NCBI GenBank assembly: GCA_907163375.1
Contig: CAJQUW010003173.1
Span: 179,725 to 243,724 of the forward strand
Reading direction: 5' to 3'
DNA from: Prostheceraeus crozeri
Lineage: Eukaryota; Platyhelminthes; Polycladida; Euryleptidae
Length of the DNA: 64,000 bases
Position numbers and translations under genes: made by a program. The stretch's first letter is position 1; each line of letters starts with the position of its first letter. Shown here in pieces: positions 21,933 to 30,084 of this stretch. The notes below the pieces were generated by a model, which was not told the origin of the DNA, did not search any database, and was given only the letters and a program-made list of their open reading frames with translations.

Positions 21933-23020
21933 ATGTCTGCCTCACGCGTGAACATTATAGAGAGCGTCGAGCTATTCACCATTGAGGAAAAAGTTTATGG
22001 AGTTGCGTGGTCGCTGTCACATAATAACCGAGAAGAGAGCCGGCGCATGTTTAAACAAAAATACGGCAAAGAACCTCCATCTGCGAATCACATAAAATTC
22101 TGGAGCAAGAAGTTATTAGAAACTGGTAGCCTCGTTCAACGCCGCTCATCAGTAGGTCGACCCTGCACTGCATCAAGTGAAGAAAATAAAGAAAACGTCG
22201 TCCAACATTTTCGGGAAAACCCAACTACATCCATTCGCTCCGCTACATTGTCAATGAATATCTCGAAAAGTTCTGTTGGACGAATCCTTCAACAAGAAAA
22301 CTTCCATCCTTTCAAACCAAGCTATTGTCAATTTTTATGCGATGGCAACGATGACAAACGACATGAATTTTTTGAAACAATGTTGGAGTTCTGTGACAAT
22401 GATCCATCTTTTCTGAGGAAGCTGGTGTTCTCTGACGAGTGTCACTTCAAGCTACATGGTGCTGTTAATAAGCACAACATTCACTTTTGGGATCAACAGA
22501 ATCCCCACGAAATCATCCGAGCGCCCGTGAAAACACAATCATTGACTGTTTGGATGGCAATTAGTTATCACGGAGTCGTGGCATTCGATATCTCACCACA
22601 AACAATGACATCTTAAAGGTATTGCTCTATTCTCAACGAAAAAGTAATCCCATACATGAGCAGTAATAATTGAAGAACGTGGTACTACCAACAGGATGGA
22701 GCTCCTCCTCATTTCAGCTTTGAAGCACGTCGAATTCTCAACCTACCAGGTAGATGGATTGGTCGAAGAGGAGCTATTGAATGGCCACCAAGGAGCCCTG
22801 ATCTCACTCCTGCAGATTTTAGGTTATAGCCTTACTTGAAAAGCAAAGTTTTCGTCCCATCTGGAAGAACTTTCCGCAGTTTGGATGAAATGAGAGAAAA
22901 AATTGAAGAGTAAATCCCCTTATTCCTTTGTCAATGTTCAGAGACAGTTTCAGAGATTTTCGTAGACGTGTCGACAAATGCATCGACAAATCTAGTGTCT
23001 ATTTTGAACACAGTAATTGA
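21933..23020 (+). pseudogene. Mariner-type transposase, DD34D, inactivated
   Basis: From ATG at 21933 the frame shows the N-terminal helix-turn-helix region (FTIEEKVYGVAWSL, GRPCTASSEE), the first catalytic Asp in LVFSDECHF (about 22430), the second in WYYQQDGAPPH (about 22690) and the third in PPRSPDLTPADF (about 22795). 34 residues lie between the last two. Stops interrupt it at 22614, near 22674, near 22827 and near 22911, and a frame change near 22935 leads to the terminal FRRRVDKCIDKSSVYFEH block with stop at 23018. It transposes DNA in active relatives; this copy is dead. Confidence 0.85.
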
Positions 23021-23154
23021 ATTCATTTTCTTTTTGAAGTGGCTGTAAATACAGCATGCTGTTATCAACATAAGCTGTTTTAAAAGTTTCCTTTCCTCCA
23101 CTGCTTCATCAGGAAACGCTAAGCAAATCTGGGAGAGAGTTCGCCTTGTTAGCA

Positions 23155-23160
23155 GGTATG
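23155..23160. repeat. Polinton target-site duplication, left (GGTATG)
   Basis: Six-base direct repeat immediately outside the left terminus. The identical copy lies at 41148-41153. Six-base duplications are the Polinton hallmark. Confidence 0.93.
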
Positions 23161-23914
23161 AGTAGTTTATAGTGTGACATCCGGCGCGACGCTTCGCTTC
23201 GCTTTGCTTCGCTTCGCTTGCGCCGGATGTCACACTTTTGCGGGTTTTTTCAAAAAATCAAAATTTTAAAAAATTTCAAAAATTTAGGTAGACTTCAAAT
23301 TTCACGTGGCTGAAGGCCGAAGGGCGAAAATTTAAGCGTTTTTAAAAATACCCAATTTTTCAAATTTTTCAAAATCTCAAAATTTGAGAATTACAATCGG
23401 GCGAAGCGCGAAGCCCTAGAACCTTCGGTTCGATTTTCACCCTCGCTAAAATTTATGACCGTTCCAGGACACCGAAAAAATCATAAAAGTTGAGAATCTC
23501 AAATTTGTGATTATGACATTTTTCATTGCTTAAATCATGACCGTTCCAGGTCATGTAAAACCGGACACCGAAAATCATAAAAGTTGAGAATTTCAAATTC
23601 ATGAATTTTATCCATTTTTCAGGTTTTTAAAATATATCATGTGACTTGCGAACCGAAGGTTCAGGGCTTCGCCCGTTAAAAATATTTCTTTAAAAATGGA
23701 AGAAACAAAAGTGGATGAAACAAAAGTGGAAGAAACCGCAAGAATATATCCTTCGTTATCATATGAACGTAGTTCTACTTTAATGGACATTGAAAAGATT
23801 AACATTGAAAAAATGAACAAAGAAAAACACAAAGATAGAGTTAGGTATATGAAAGATAAGGAATCTCAATTATTATTAAGATTAGAGCATTATAAAAAGT
23901 TAAGAAAGAGATGG
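23161..23914 (+). repeat. Polinton left terminal inverted repeat
   Basis: Near-identical to the reverse complement of 40394-41147, with only a few single-base differences and indels (for example near 23260 and 23450). It holds a terminal hairpin (23171-23236), two imperfect subrepeats containing ATGACCGTTCCAGG (about 23450-23620), GC-rich palindromes at 23397-23434 and 23648-23675, and the first 219 bp of a coding region starting at 23696. The abrupt loss of identity after 23914 marks the inner edge. Confidence 0.92.
23171..23236. repeat. Terminal hairpin in left TIR
   Basis: AGTGTGACATCCGGCGC (23171-23187) is perfectly complementary to 23220-23236, giving a 17-bp stem ten bases from the element end. 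The 32-base loop is made of GCTTC/CTTCG repeats. The mirror copy is at 41072-41137. Confidence 0.93.
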
Positions 23915-24016
23915 TCTAATGCTTTAACAATTGTCATTTCATCTGGCGTTCTTACAATTCCAGTAGTTGCTACTGCTTTAACTCGATACAAAATGAAAAC
24001 ACATTTCCATCTTTGA
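23696..24016 (+). pseudogene. Truncated duplicate of the right-end membrane-helix gene
   Basis: The first 73 codons are identical to the gene at 39891-40612 because they lie in the TIR. After 23914 the frame continues with NALTIVISSGVLTIPVVATALT, homologous to the other copy but lacking about 19 residues and clearly more divergent in bases. It then leaves homology and stops at 24014-24016. It therefore looks like a chimeric remnant made by recombination with a related element. No function is expected. Confidence 0.7.
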
Positions 24017-24050
24017 AATATTTTATTCACATCACAGACAAGTACTATGT

Positions 24051-24650
24051 ACAAGTAGCATGGTTTACAATGAATAAAATATATGTTACTAAAATGTATT
24101 ATGCCATGATACAATTGTTTCTTTATGAGTAAAATAAGCTAAGGCTCATAGAACTATAAAACCAATGAGGACAAGTAGCATGGTTTACAATGAATAAAAT
24201 ATATGTTACTAAAATGTATTATGCCATGATACAATTGTTTCTGTATGAGTAAAATAAGCTAAGGCTCATAGAACTATAAAACCAATGAGGACAAGTAGCA
24301 TGGTTTACAATGAATAAAATATATGTTACTAAAATGTATTATGCCATGATACAATTGTTTCTGTATGAGTAAAATAAGCTAAGGCTCATAGAACTATAAA
24401 ACCAATGAGGACAAGTAGCATGGTTTACAATGAATAAAATATATGTTACTAAAATGTATTATGCCATGATACAATTGTTTCTGTATGAGTAAAATAAGCT
24501 AAGGCTCATAGAACTATAAAACCAATGAGGACAAGTAGCATGGTTTACAACGAATAAAATATGTTGACTAGAAAATGTATTATGCCATGATACAATTGTT
24601 TCTGTATGAGTAAAATAAGGTAAGGCTCATAGTACTATTATCTATTGGGA
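24051..24650. repeat. 120-bp tandem repeat, five copies
   Basis: Copies start at 24051, 24171, 24291, 24411 and 24531 with exactly 120-bp spacing. Copies 1-4 are nearly identical and copy 5 has small changes (for example at 24550-24575). The unit is AT-rich and opens with ACAAGTAGCATGGTTTACAA. It sits between the truncated duplicate and the first minus-strand gene. Role unknown. Confidence 0.95.
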
Positions 24651-24663
24651 GTAGCTTACCGTT

Positions 24664-25254
24664 TCAATTGATTGAGTTTAAAATTTGATCAAGGGTTGGG
24701 CGCTGTCTTCCATGGCGAAGATACGAGTCAATAATAGCGAAGTTCCTTTTGAAAAATGATATAGATTCCGTCGAGGTCTTAATAAACGGAAATCGTAAAT
24801 ATAGTTTATAAAATTTTCTTAAAAAGATGCTATAGCCTCTCGAATAACCTAATTGTTTGCAAACATGGCCACTTCCCCGGATTACAGTCAAAGCTCTTCC
24901 TTTTAACAACGATAACTTCACAGTATTGTTCACCGAAATGTCTTCTTCTCTTCTTAAATGTGCTAAATAATTAGTTAGCTCTGATGCCAAGATGTCTCTT
25001 TGAATTTCTTCTTCAAAATTATAGTTTGAACTGATATTGATGGCGTTATCTTGCAATGTGTCTTCAAATCGATTTATCACTAAAAATTCTCTGAATGTTT
25101 TTGATGCGTGGATGTCTTCTTCCTCCCTTGGTTTAAGATATTTCTCCTGAAATTCTGTTAGCATCTCAATACACTTCTTCCGTTGATCTTCGTTCACAAT
25201 AGTGTCTGAAATTTTTCTTTTCAAATCGGCAAAGGCGATGCTTGAACGTGCCAT
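24664..25254 (-). CDS. Polinton protein of unknown function, 196 aa
   Basis: The open frame from ATG at 25254 to the stop at 24664 is intact. It is mostly helical in appearance, rich in charged residues, with a central TVIRGSGHVCKQLGYSRGYS segment (about residues 125-145) and a basic YLRHGRQRP segment near the C-terminus. I recognise no domain. Unlike its neighbours, its start is preceded by AACGAAA rather than the TTTTAAAA context, and its base composition is less AT-biased, so it may be a later acquisition. It is the outermost left gene and lies apart from the structural block. Confidence 0.6.
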   Translation of the reverse strand: MARSSIAFADLKRKISDTIVNEDQRKKCIEMLTEFQEKYLKPREEEDIHASKTFREFLVINRFEDTLQDNAINISSNYNFEEEIQRDILASELTNYLAHLRREEDISVNNTVKLSLLKGRALTVIRGSGHVCKQLGYSRGYSIFLRKFYKLYLRFPFIKTSTESISFFKRNFAIIDSYLRHGRQRPTLDQILNSIN

Positions 25255-25930
25255 TTTCGTTAAAACGTAGTGAATTAATTATGATAAAAAATAAAATTGT
25301 TGAAAGTCGCTGATGAAATTGACCAAAATAGATAAAGGTCACAGATGATTCGTAAGCAGTCACAGTCTCGTAGAACGCTCGCAGAATGAATACACGCAGT
25401 AATACGTGGAATAATGGCAGCAGCTGTTCAAGTGAAAAGTTGAGTTATGCGGGTCACAAAGAATTCTCTCATACTGAATAGCTTAAACTGCTAGCAGCTG
25501 TTCATGTTGAGAAATTTGGTAACAGATGTTGCTAATGTCTTAATACAGATAAAACAATCAATATTCTCTTAACAAGAGTTCATAAGAATAAAATGGAACA
25601 ATGTAACGTTTTAATTTAGATTAAATTAAATCATTTCAAAATCGAATAAGTAGTAAAGAAAGACATCATTAGAGAACAGTTTTAAATCAATACCCCCTCC
25701 CTTCTGACTAAGTAGCAAGGAAAGTCATCATTGTGGAACAGTTTTAAATCAATACCCCCCTCCCGTCTGACTAAGTAGTAAGGAAAGTCATCATTGTGGA
25801 ACAGTTTTTAAATCAATACCCCCTCCCTTCTGACTAAGTAGTAAGGAAAGACATCATTAGAGAACAGTTTTAAATCAATACCCCCCCCTCTGACTTCTAG
25901 GGGTCCCTTAAGAAATTTTTTTATTATAAA
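25255..25930. other. Non-coding spacer with tandem repeats
   Basis: Between the 196-residue gene and the protease. It contains the 63-bp repeat at 25647-25894 and otherwise nothing I recognise. Confidence 0.6.
25647..25894. repeat. 63-bp tandem repeat, about four copies
   Basis: Unit runs from TAAGTAGTAAGGAAAG through GAACAGTTTTAAATCAATAC and a C-rich run to TCTGAC. Lengths vary by a base or two in the T and C runs. It lies just upstream of the plus-strand protease gene and could include its promoter, but no motif proves this. Confidence 0.92.
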
Positions 25931-26392
25931 ATGAGCAACATAAATGAGTTTTTGAAATTATATGGAACACAAACGACAACGAATTTCGACCTAAAGAAAA
26001 TCGCTAATCGATTAGGAATAAAGAATTTTCATGTTCTAATGAGAAACGAATTACAATTCCTAAAAAATAGACCAACAGGAACCTTCAGTTCCCGGAACAA
26101 AGTTCCATCAATAACTGTAAATTTCATAACGAATCTTCACACTTCAGACCAAAACGGCGTACATTGGTCAGCAGGTATCTTTAGTAAAAACGGAGATAAT
26201 TATTATTTTGACTCATACGGGCTTCCACCTACGAATGAAGTAAGAGAAATACTTGGCAATGGAATTTATAATACATTTCAAATTCAAAAACCGGGAACAA
26301 CTTATTGTGGACAATTATGTCTTTATGTTTTATTTAAATTACAGGAAGGAGTACCATTTCTAGATATTATGTTAGAGTTAAACAATCTATAA
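25931..26392 (+). CDS. Adenain-type cysteine protease (Polinton PRO)
   Basis: 153-residue protein, intact from ATG at 25931. The catalytic triad of the adenain/C5-like family is visible: His78 in NGVHWSAG, Asp94 in YYFDSYG, and Cys126 in TTYCGQLC, with the oxyanion-hole Gln119 seven residues before the cysteine. In adenoviruses and Polintons the family cleaves capsid and core precursors during virion maturation, so likely substrates are the hydrophobic proteins at 27854-28339 and 30085-30639. It is one of only two intact plus-strand genes in the element. Length is usual for Polinton proteases, somewhat shorter than the adenoviral enzyme. Confidence 0.92.
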   Translation: MSNINEFLKLYGTQTTTNFDLKKIANRLGIKNFHVLMRNELQFLKNRPTGTFSSRNKVPSITVNFITNLHTSDQNGVHWSAGIFSKNGDNYYFDSYGLPPTNEVREILGNGIYNTFQIQKPGTTYCGQLCLYVLFKLQEGVPFLDIMLELNNL

Positions 26393-26426
26393 CTCAAGCG
26401 AAGCTAGCTAAAGCGCCACCTAGAGG

Positions 26427-27776
26427 TTAAAGCTCTGTTTTCTGTAATTCATTTTGATAAAAACGGCCTCTGATATCTTCATCATCTAAATCTTTGATTT
26501 CGTAAGTAATCGGATAACTTTGATTTATTTTACAAATTTCAAATATCTCTTTCGTCCAGTATCCGACGAAGCCCTTTTCAAATTTGTTCTTATATTTAAA
26601 TATTCTAACTCTATCTCCAATTTTAAATTTCGGCTTAAGTTTCTGCAAATTCGGATTACTCTCATTCAAATTATTATTCTCGAATATTTTTTTTCTTATC
26701 AAATCAGGGTCGACAGAAGCATTCTTTGGAGTTTCTTCAATACCAGAATGAACTTTATTATTGTACTCTTCTACAACTCCTGGTAATATCTTCAACCATT
26801 TCTGATTTCTTTGCTCAGTAAATTTCTTGAATAATTTATTTTTTAACGTCCGATTGAATCTTTCTATCACTACGGCCTTCCCAGCGTTTTCAGTTGAATA
26901 AACAATTTCAAATAGTGGCTGAACGTTTCGGTTATAAAATTCCGATCCTTTATCAACAAACAATTTTTTTGGCTTTCTCTTACTTTCTTTAAAGATTTCT
27001 TCAAACGCATATTTAACTGAAAGACCACTTTTATTTTTTAAAGGCTTTACCCAAGCGTATCGTGTATATAAATCTATAACGGTCAATGCGTATTTGTAGT
27101 CCCTTTCATTCGGCATATGAATAAGATCAGCACTCCAAATATCATCTTTATTAAATACTTTTACTTTCAATAAATATTTAGGCTTTCTATATTCTTTATG
27201 AATTTCGGACGCGTAGGTTCGAGCGTTGCTCTCAGAGTTATTAGTTCGAGCGTTGCTCTCAGAGTTATTAGTTTCATTTAAACCCTGGCCGAATAATATT
27301 TTAGCTTGTAAAGCTTTCTTAACAAACATTCTTTCAATTTTTTCTCTAAATGTAGGATTCTGAATACTATCTAATTCTTGAATCATCTTCTTATCAGCTG
27401 CATGTCGAGAACTTAGATCATGATTTCGATAAGCTAAATCATGCCTGTAAGCTGCGGCATCTACTCTATTTATCGGTTCTTCACCTGGTTTCGGATTATT
27501 ATTCTCATCTAGTCTTATATCTAATCGAGTTCCTGGACCAGTATATGAATGACCAGGAAGATGTTTTTCTTTCGAATATTTACTCCAAATAAATCCAGGA
27601 AAGTTTTCTAATGTTTTTTGTATATCACCACCGTAGGTAGTAGCCAAACTTTGTTTGTCGTCGTTACCTTCATAAATTTTACAATTTAAGTTTTTATTTT
27701 TGTTGAATAGATAATTCAATAAATCTAAATTAGAAATTTTTAATTTAGTTAAATTTTCGGAATTTTTAGAATTCAT
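26427..27776 (-). CDS. Parvovirus-type phospholipase A2 fused to Polinton integrase
   Basis: 449 residues, intact from ATG at 27776. Residues about 57-135 form a viral-type PLA2: calcium loop YTGPGTRLD (78-86) and catalytic helix AAYRHDLAY (His112, Asp113, Tyr116). The linker (about 165-190) holds a tandem NNSESNART duplication. Residues about 205-320 form a retroviral-type integrase core with WSADLIH (Asp217), LFVDKGSEF (Asp275) and VIERFNRTLK (Glu305). A chromatin/DNA-binding-like tail (IGDRVRIFK) follows at about 386-440. No HHCC zinc domain is seen. PLA2 in parvoviral capsids breaches endosomal membranes; integrase inserts Polinton DNA. A single polyprotein with both is unusual and could be cut by the protease or made by gene fusion. 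The Asp275-Glu305 spacing (29 intervening residues) is shorter than the usual 35. Confidence 0.88.
   Translation of the reverse strand: MNSKNSENLTKLKISNLDLLNYLFNKNKNLNCKIYEGNDDKQSLATTYGGDIQKTLENFPGFIWSKYSKEKHLPGHSYTGPGTRLDIRLDENNNPKPGEEPINRVDAAAYRHDLAYRNHDLSSRHAADKKMIQELDSIQNPTFREKIERMFVKKALQAKILFGQGLNETNNSESNARTNNSESNARTYASEIHKEYRKPKYLLKVKVFNKDDIWSADLIHMPNERDYKYALTVIDLYTRYAWVKPLKNKSGLSVKYAFEEIFKESKRKPKKLFVDKGSEFYNRNVQPLFEIVYSTENAGKAVVIERFNRTLKNKLFKKFTEQRNQKWLKILPGVVEEYNNKVHSGIEETPKNASVDPDLIRKKIFENNNLNESNPNLQKLKPKFKIGDRVRIFKYKNKFEKGFVGYWTKEIFEICKINQSYPITYEIKDLDDEDIRGRFYQNELQKTEL
27217..27270 (-). repeat. Duplicated 27-bp palindromic unit in the PLA2-integrase linker
   Basis: Two perfect 27-bp copies (27217-27243, 27244-27270) each contain the small hairpin GAGC-GTT-GCTC. 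They encode the repeated NNSESNART linker. Being a multiple of three, they preserve the frame. Confidence 0.9.
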
Positions 27777-27853
27777 TTTAAAAGATAAAAAAAAATTTAA
27801 AAGATAAAATAAAATAATTGTTTTACCGAATCGGAGCGAAGCTCCTCAGGTTA
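27777..27853. terminator. Spacer with GC-rich hairpin GGAGCGAAGCTCC
   Basis: The 77-bp AT-rich gap contains GGAGC-GAA-GCTCC (27834-27846), a perfect 5-bp stem with a 3-base loop, just after the stop of the upstream (27854-28339) gene. It may help 3'-end formation, but that is only a guess. It belongs to the small GC-rich palindromes scattered in the element. Confidence 0.35.
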
Positions 27854-28339
27854 TTACCTTATCATACTAGGACTTAGATATATTCCAGAACCATCTTTAG
27901 TTTCTTTAATTTCAATTAAATCATCAACATTGTGGAGAATATTTTTAAGAACTCGTTTTCCTTCATCAACTAATTTTAATTTACTAATAAAATTATCTAC
28001 TATTCCGTCACCCCTAGCAACTTTCTCTAACTCTCTGTTATGACGTTTTTGTTCTTCTAATGCTGCCTTCTCTGATTTATTTTTATTTACTGCTTGGACA
28101 ATACCAGCTGTCCCACCTGCAACACTTCCTGCTGCAGCTATGCCTCTTATTATTAGTGGAATTAATGGGAGAATCCCGCCATTCTTTTCTTCTTGTAATT
28201 GAATATTCTCTATCATTGGTTTACTTATGTAATACTTTTTTTTATTAATCGTAATAGTTTTAGGGGTATTTTTGTCAACAATATTACGTAATTTTAATTC
28301 AACAGTTTTATTATTAATATTACTTTTCGCTTGCGACAT
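27854..28339 (-). CDS. Small hydrophobic-core protein (candidate virion core/pX-like)
   Basis: 161 residues, intact. The basic N-terminus (TVELKLRNI, KKKYYISK) is followed by a hydrophobic Gly/Ala/Ile-rich stretch at about 54-85 (GGILPLIPLIIRGIAAAG), then a charged helical tail. A basic protein with one melittin-like amphipathic helix fits the adenovirus core or protein VI-like proteins reported in adintovirus-type Polintons, which bind DNA or disrupt membranes. The Gly-Gly at residues 54-55 would be a plausible adenain-type cleavage site. It lies between the integrase fusion and the capsid protein on the same strand. The role is inferred from composition and context only. Confidence 0.65.
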   Translation of the reverse strand: MSQAKSNINNKTVELKLRNIVDKNTPKTITINKKKYYISKPMIENIQLQEEKNGGILPLIPLIIRGIAAAGSVAGGTAGIVQAVNKNKSEKAALEEQKRHNRELEKVARGDGIVDNFISKLKLVDEGKRVLKNILHNVDDLIEIKETKDGSGIYLSPSMIR

Positions 28340-28624
28340 TTTTAATAAAAAAAATTTTAAGTTATCAAAAATTTAAATCTATTCTAGTTATGAAAAAATT
28401 TCAAGTTACCAAAAAATTTTGATCTATTCTAGTTACCAAAAAATTTTAAGTTACCAAAAAATTTTAATCTATTCTAGTTATTAAAAAATTTCAAGTTACT
28501 AAAAAATTTTAAGTTACCAAAAAATTTTAATCTATTCTAGTTATGAAAAATTTTAAGTTAAGAATTTTTAATCTATTCTAGTTATGAAAAAATTTTAATT
28601 AATTAAACGACGAAGTCTTGGGCT
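28340..28624. repeat. AT-rich short tandem repeats upstream of the 27854-28339 gene
   Basis: Several copies of AAAAAATTTTAATCTATTCTAGTTA-like units of about 27 bp fill this gap. The CTATTCTAG word also occurs at the 3' end of the capsid gene (28630-28638), so the array probably grew from the capsid gene end. A GC-rich palindromic segment, CGAAGTCTTGGGCTTTAGCC, lies at about 28610-28630. Confidence 0.8.
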
Positions 28625-29959
28625 TTAGCCTATTCTAGTCATCTTCCCATTAAGAATTTCAATAGAATATTTTACATCTTCTAGCAATAAACCATAAGCC
28701 ATCAATGAAGTTGTGGAATCTTTCTTTTCAATATTAATTGTAACATCACAACCATTTTTAATAATATCTTCAGATTGTGCACTTAAATCGAAACAGAAAA
28801 TTGGATATAAATGTCTCCAATCTCCAGGAGTTAATTGTGGTTCAACTCCAAATTCTATACAAAGATTTCTATAAGCATCATATCCTTCCATAAATTGATT
28901 ATTGGTATCATCGAATCTTAATGGATCAATTGGATATCGAGTTTGATTTAATGAAACTTGTAAACTTCGAATTGTATTAATATGGAAGATATTATTGTTC
29001 TTATCAAAACTTGGAGAATTATTTCTTTGAAATGTTAGTAATAAATATCTTGGAGTATTCGCAGTTCTAGTAAAATGCCAGTTAAATCTTTGTTCGGAAA
29101 AAGTTACTGAACTAGCAGTTCTCTTTAGAAAATTAACTGGAATTGGTTTGTTAGTATTTAATCTTTTTGCAATAGCTGTTTCAACCTCTAAACTAGGAGT
29201 AATATGCTTAATCCACCATTCAAGTCTATCAATTTTTAAATATGCTTTTTTCCCAGTCTTACCAAAAAAGATTAATTCATTATTTGCTGTACGATGAATT
29301 ATTAATTTAAATTTTAATTGATATGATATTTTATCATAATCTAAATATCCGAATAATGGAGACAATGACCAATTTACTGTCTGTTTACTTTTTTTGTTAA
29401 ATTCACGTCTTTCTTTATATGCTTCATTATTTGTTTTATTTAAATGTTTTGCAATATTTTCTACATCTTTCGCAATTCCTGCGGCATCTGTTCCAGCGTG
29501 AGTTAAATCCTCAATAATTATACCATCATTAGTATCAGGAAACCAACCTTCGATTTCATACTTTTTATTATTTTCACCAATTGTTACAAATCTAAGCATT
29601 GTATCAATTACACCTGGAGAATCACTTATTGTTTCTATATTTTGAGTTGCAACATCTAAACGCATTTGTGTAAATAATCTTGGAAAGAAATTATTCTCTA
29701 GTGCAATATTATCGGTATCAGGTAATGGTGTTGTAAAATTAGCATCACTATATAAAGAATATTCACAGTGTAAAAATGAATCAGGTAAATATAAATAACT
29801 CTGCTGATTATCAACTTCAAAGATTAAATCTCCTCCAGTATTTACTCTACTGGAAGATCCGGGATTCATAGCAATTCTTATATAGTCATTCTTTTTTTGA
29901 TTGTAACTGGTGAACGGAGGATCATCTAATCTAAATTTATTTTCGATAAGCGAAGACAT
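28625..29959 (-). CDS. Polinton major capsid protein (double jelly-roll, hexon-like)
   Basis: 444 residues, intact. It is beta-rich, with conserved-looking capsid segments: SYLYLPDSFLHCEYSLY (about 54-70), ENNFFPRLFTQMRL (about 88-101), then repeated aromatic strand patterns such as NWSLSPLFGYLDYDK and DRLEWWIKHITPSLE. Length and the sequence around N-N-F-F-P fit the Polinton MCP, which forms the icosahedral shell as hexon-like trimers. It sits in the structural block between the two small hydrophobic proteins on the same strand, and its start has the shared ATAAAAATG context. The assignment rests on motif memory and context, not on a search. Confidence 0.78.
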   Translation of the reverse strand: MSSLIENKFRLDDPPFTSYNQKKNDYIRIAMNPGSSSRVNTGGDLIFEVDNQQSYLYLPDSFLHCEYSLYSDANFTTPLPDTDNIALENNFFPRLFTQMRLDVATQNIETISDSPGVIDTMLRFVTIGENNKKYEIEGWFPDTNDGIIIEDLTHAGTDAAGIAKDVENIAKHLNKTNNEAYKERREFNKKSKQTVNWSLSPLFGYLDYDKISYQLKFKLIIHRTANNELIFFGKTGKKAYLKIDRLEWWIKHITPSLEVETAIAKRLNTNKPIPVNFLKRTASSVTFSEQRFNWHFTRTANTPRYLLLTFQRNNSPSFDKNNNIFHINTIRSLQVSLNQTRYPIDPLRFDDTNNQFMEGYDAYRNLCIEFGVEPQLTPGDWRHLYPIFCFDLSAQSEDIIKNGCDVTINIEKKDSTTSLMAYGLLLEDVKYSIEILNGKMTRIG

Positions 29960-30084
29960 TTTTATAAAAAATAATTTGACTTTTTGTTTTTTCTCACAGA
30001 CAGAAAAAAATTTTACTAAAATAATTTTGCTAAAATATTTTGCTAAAAAAAATTTACTAAAAAAATTTTACTAAAAAATATATT
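29960..30084. other. AT-rich spacer before the capsid gene start
   Basis: 125 bp of AT-rich sequence with repeated TTTTACTAAAA-like words, upstream of the capsid gene and downstream of the 184-residue gene. Likely promoter and 3'-end region; no defined motif beyond the A-rich start context. Confidence 0.4.

Noticed and set aside
24051..24650. Regular repeats that might suggest a CRISPR array
   Set aside because: The whole 120-bp unit is repeated without unique spacers; this is an ordinary tandem repeat in a eukaryotic mobile element.
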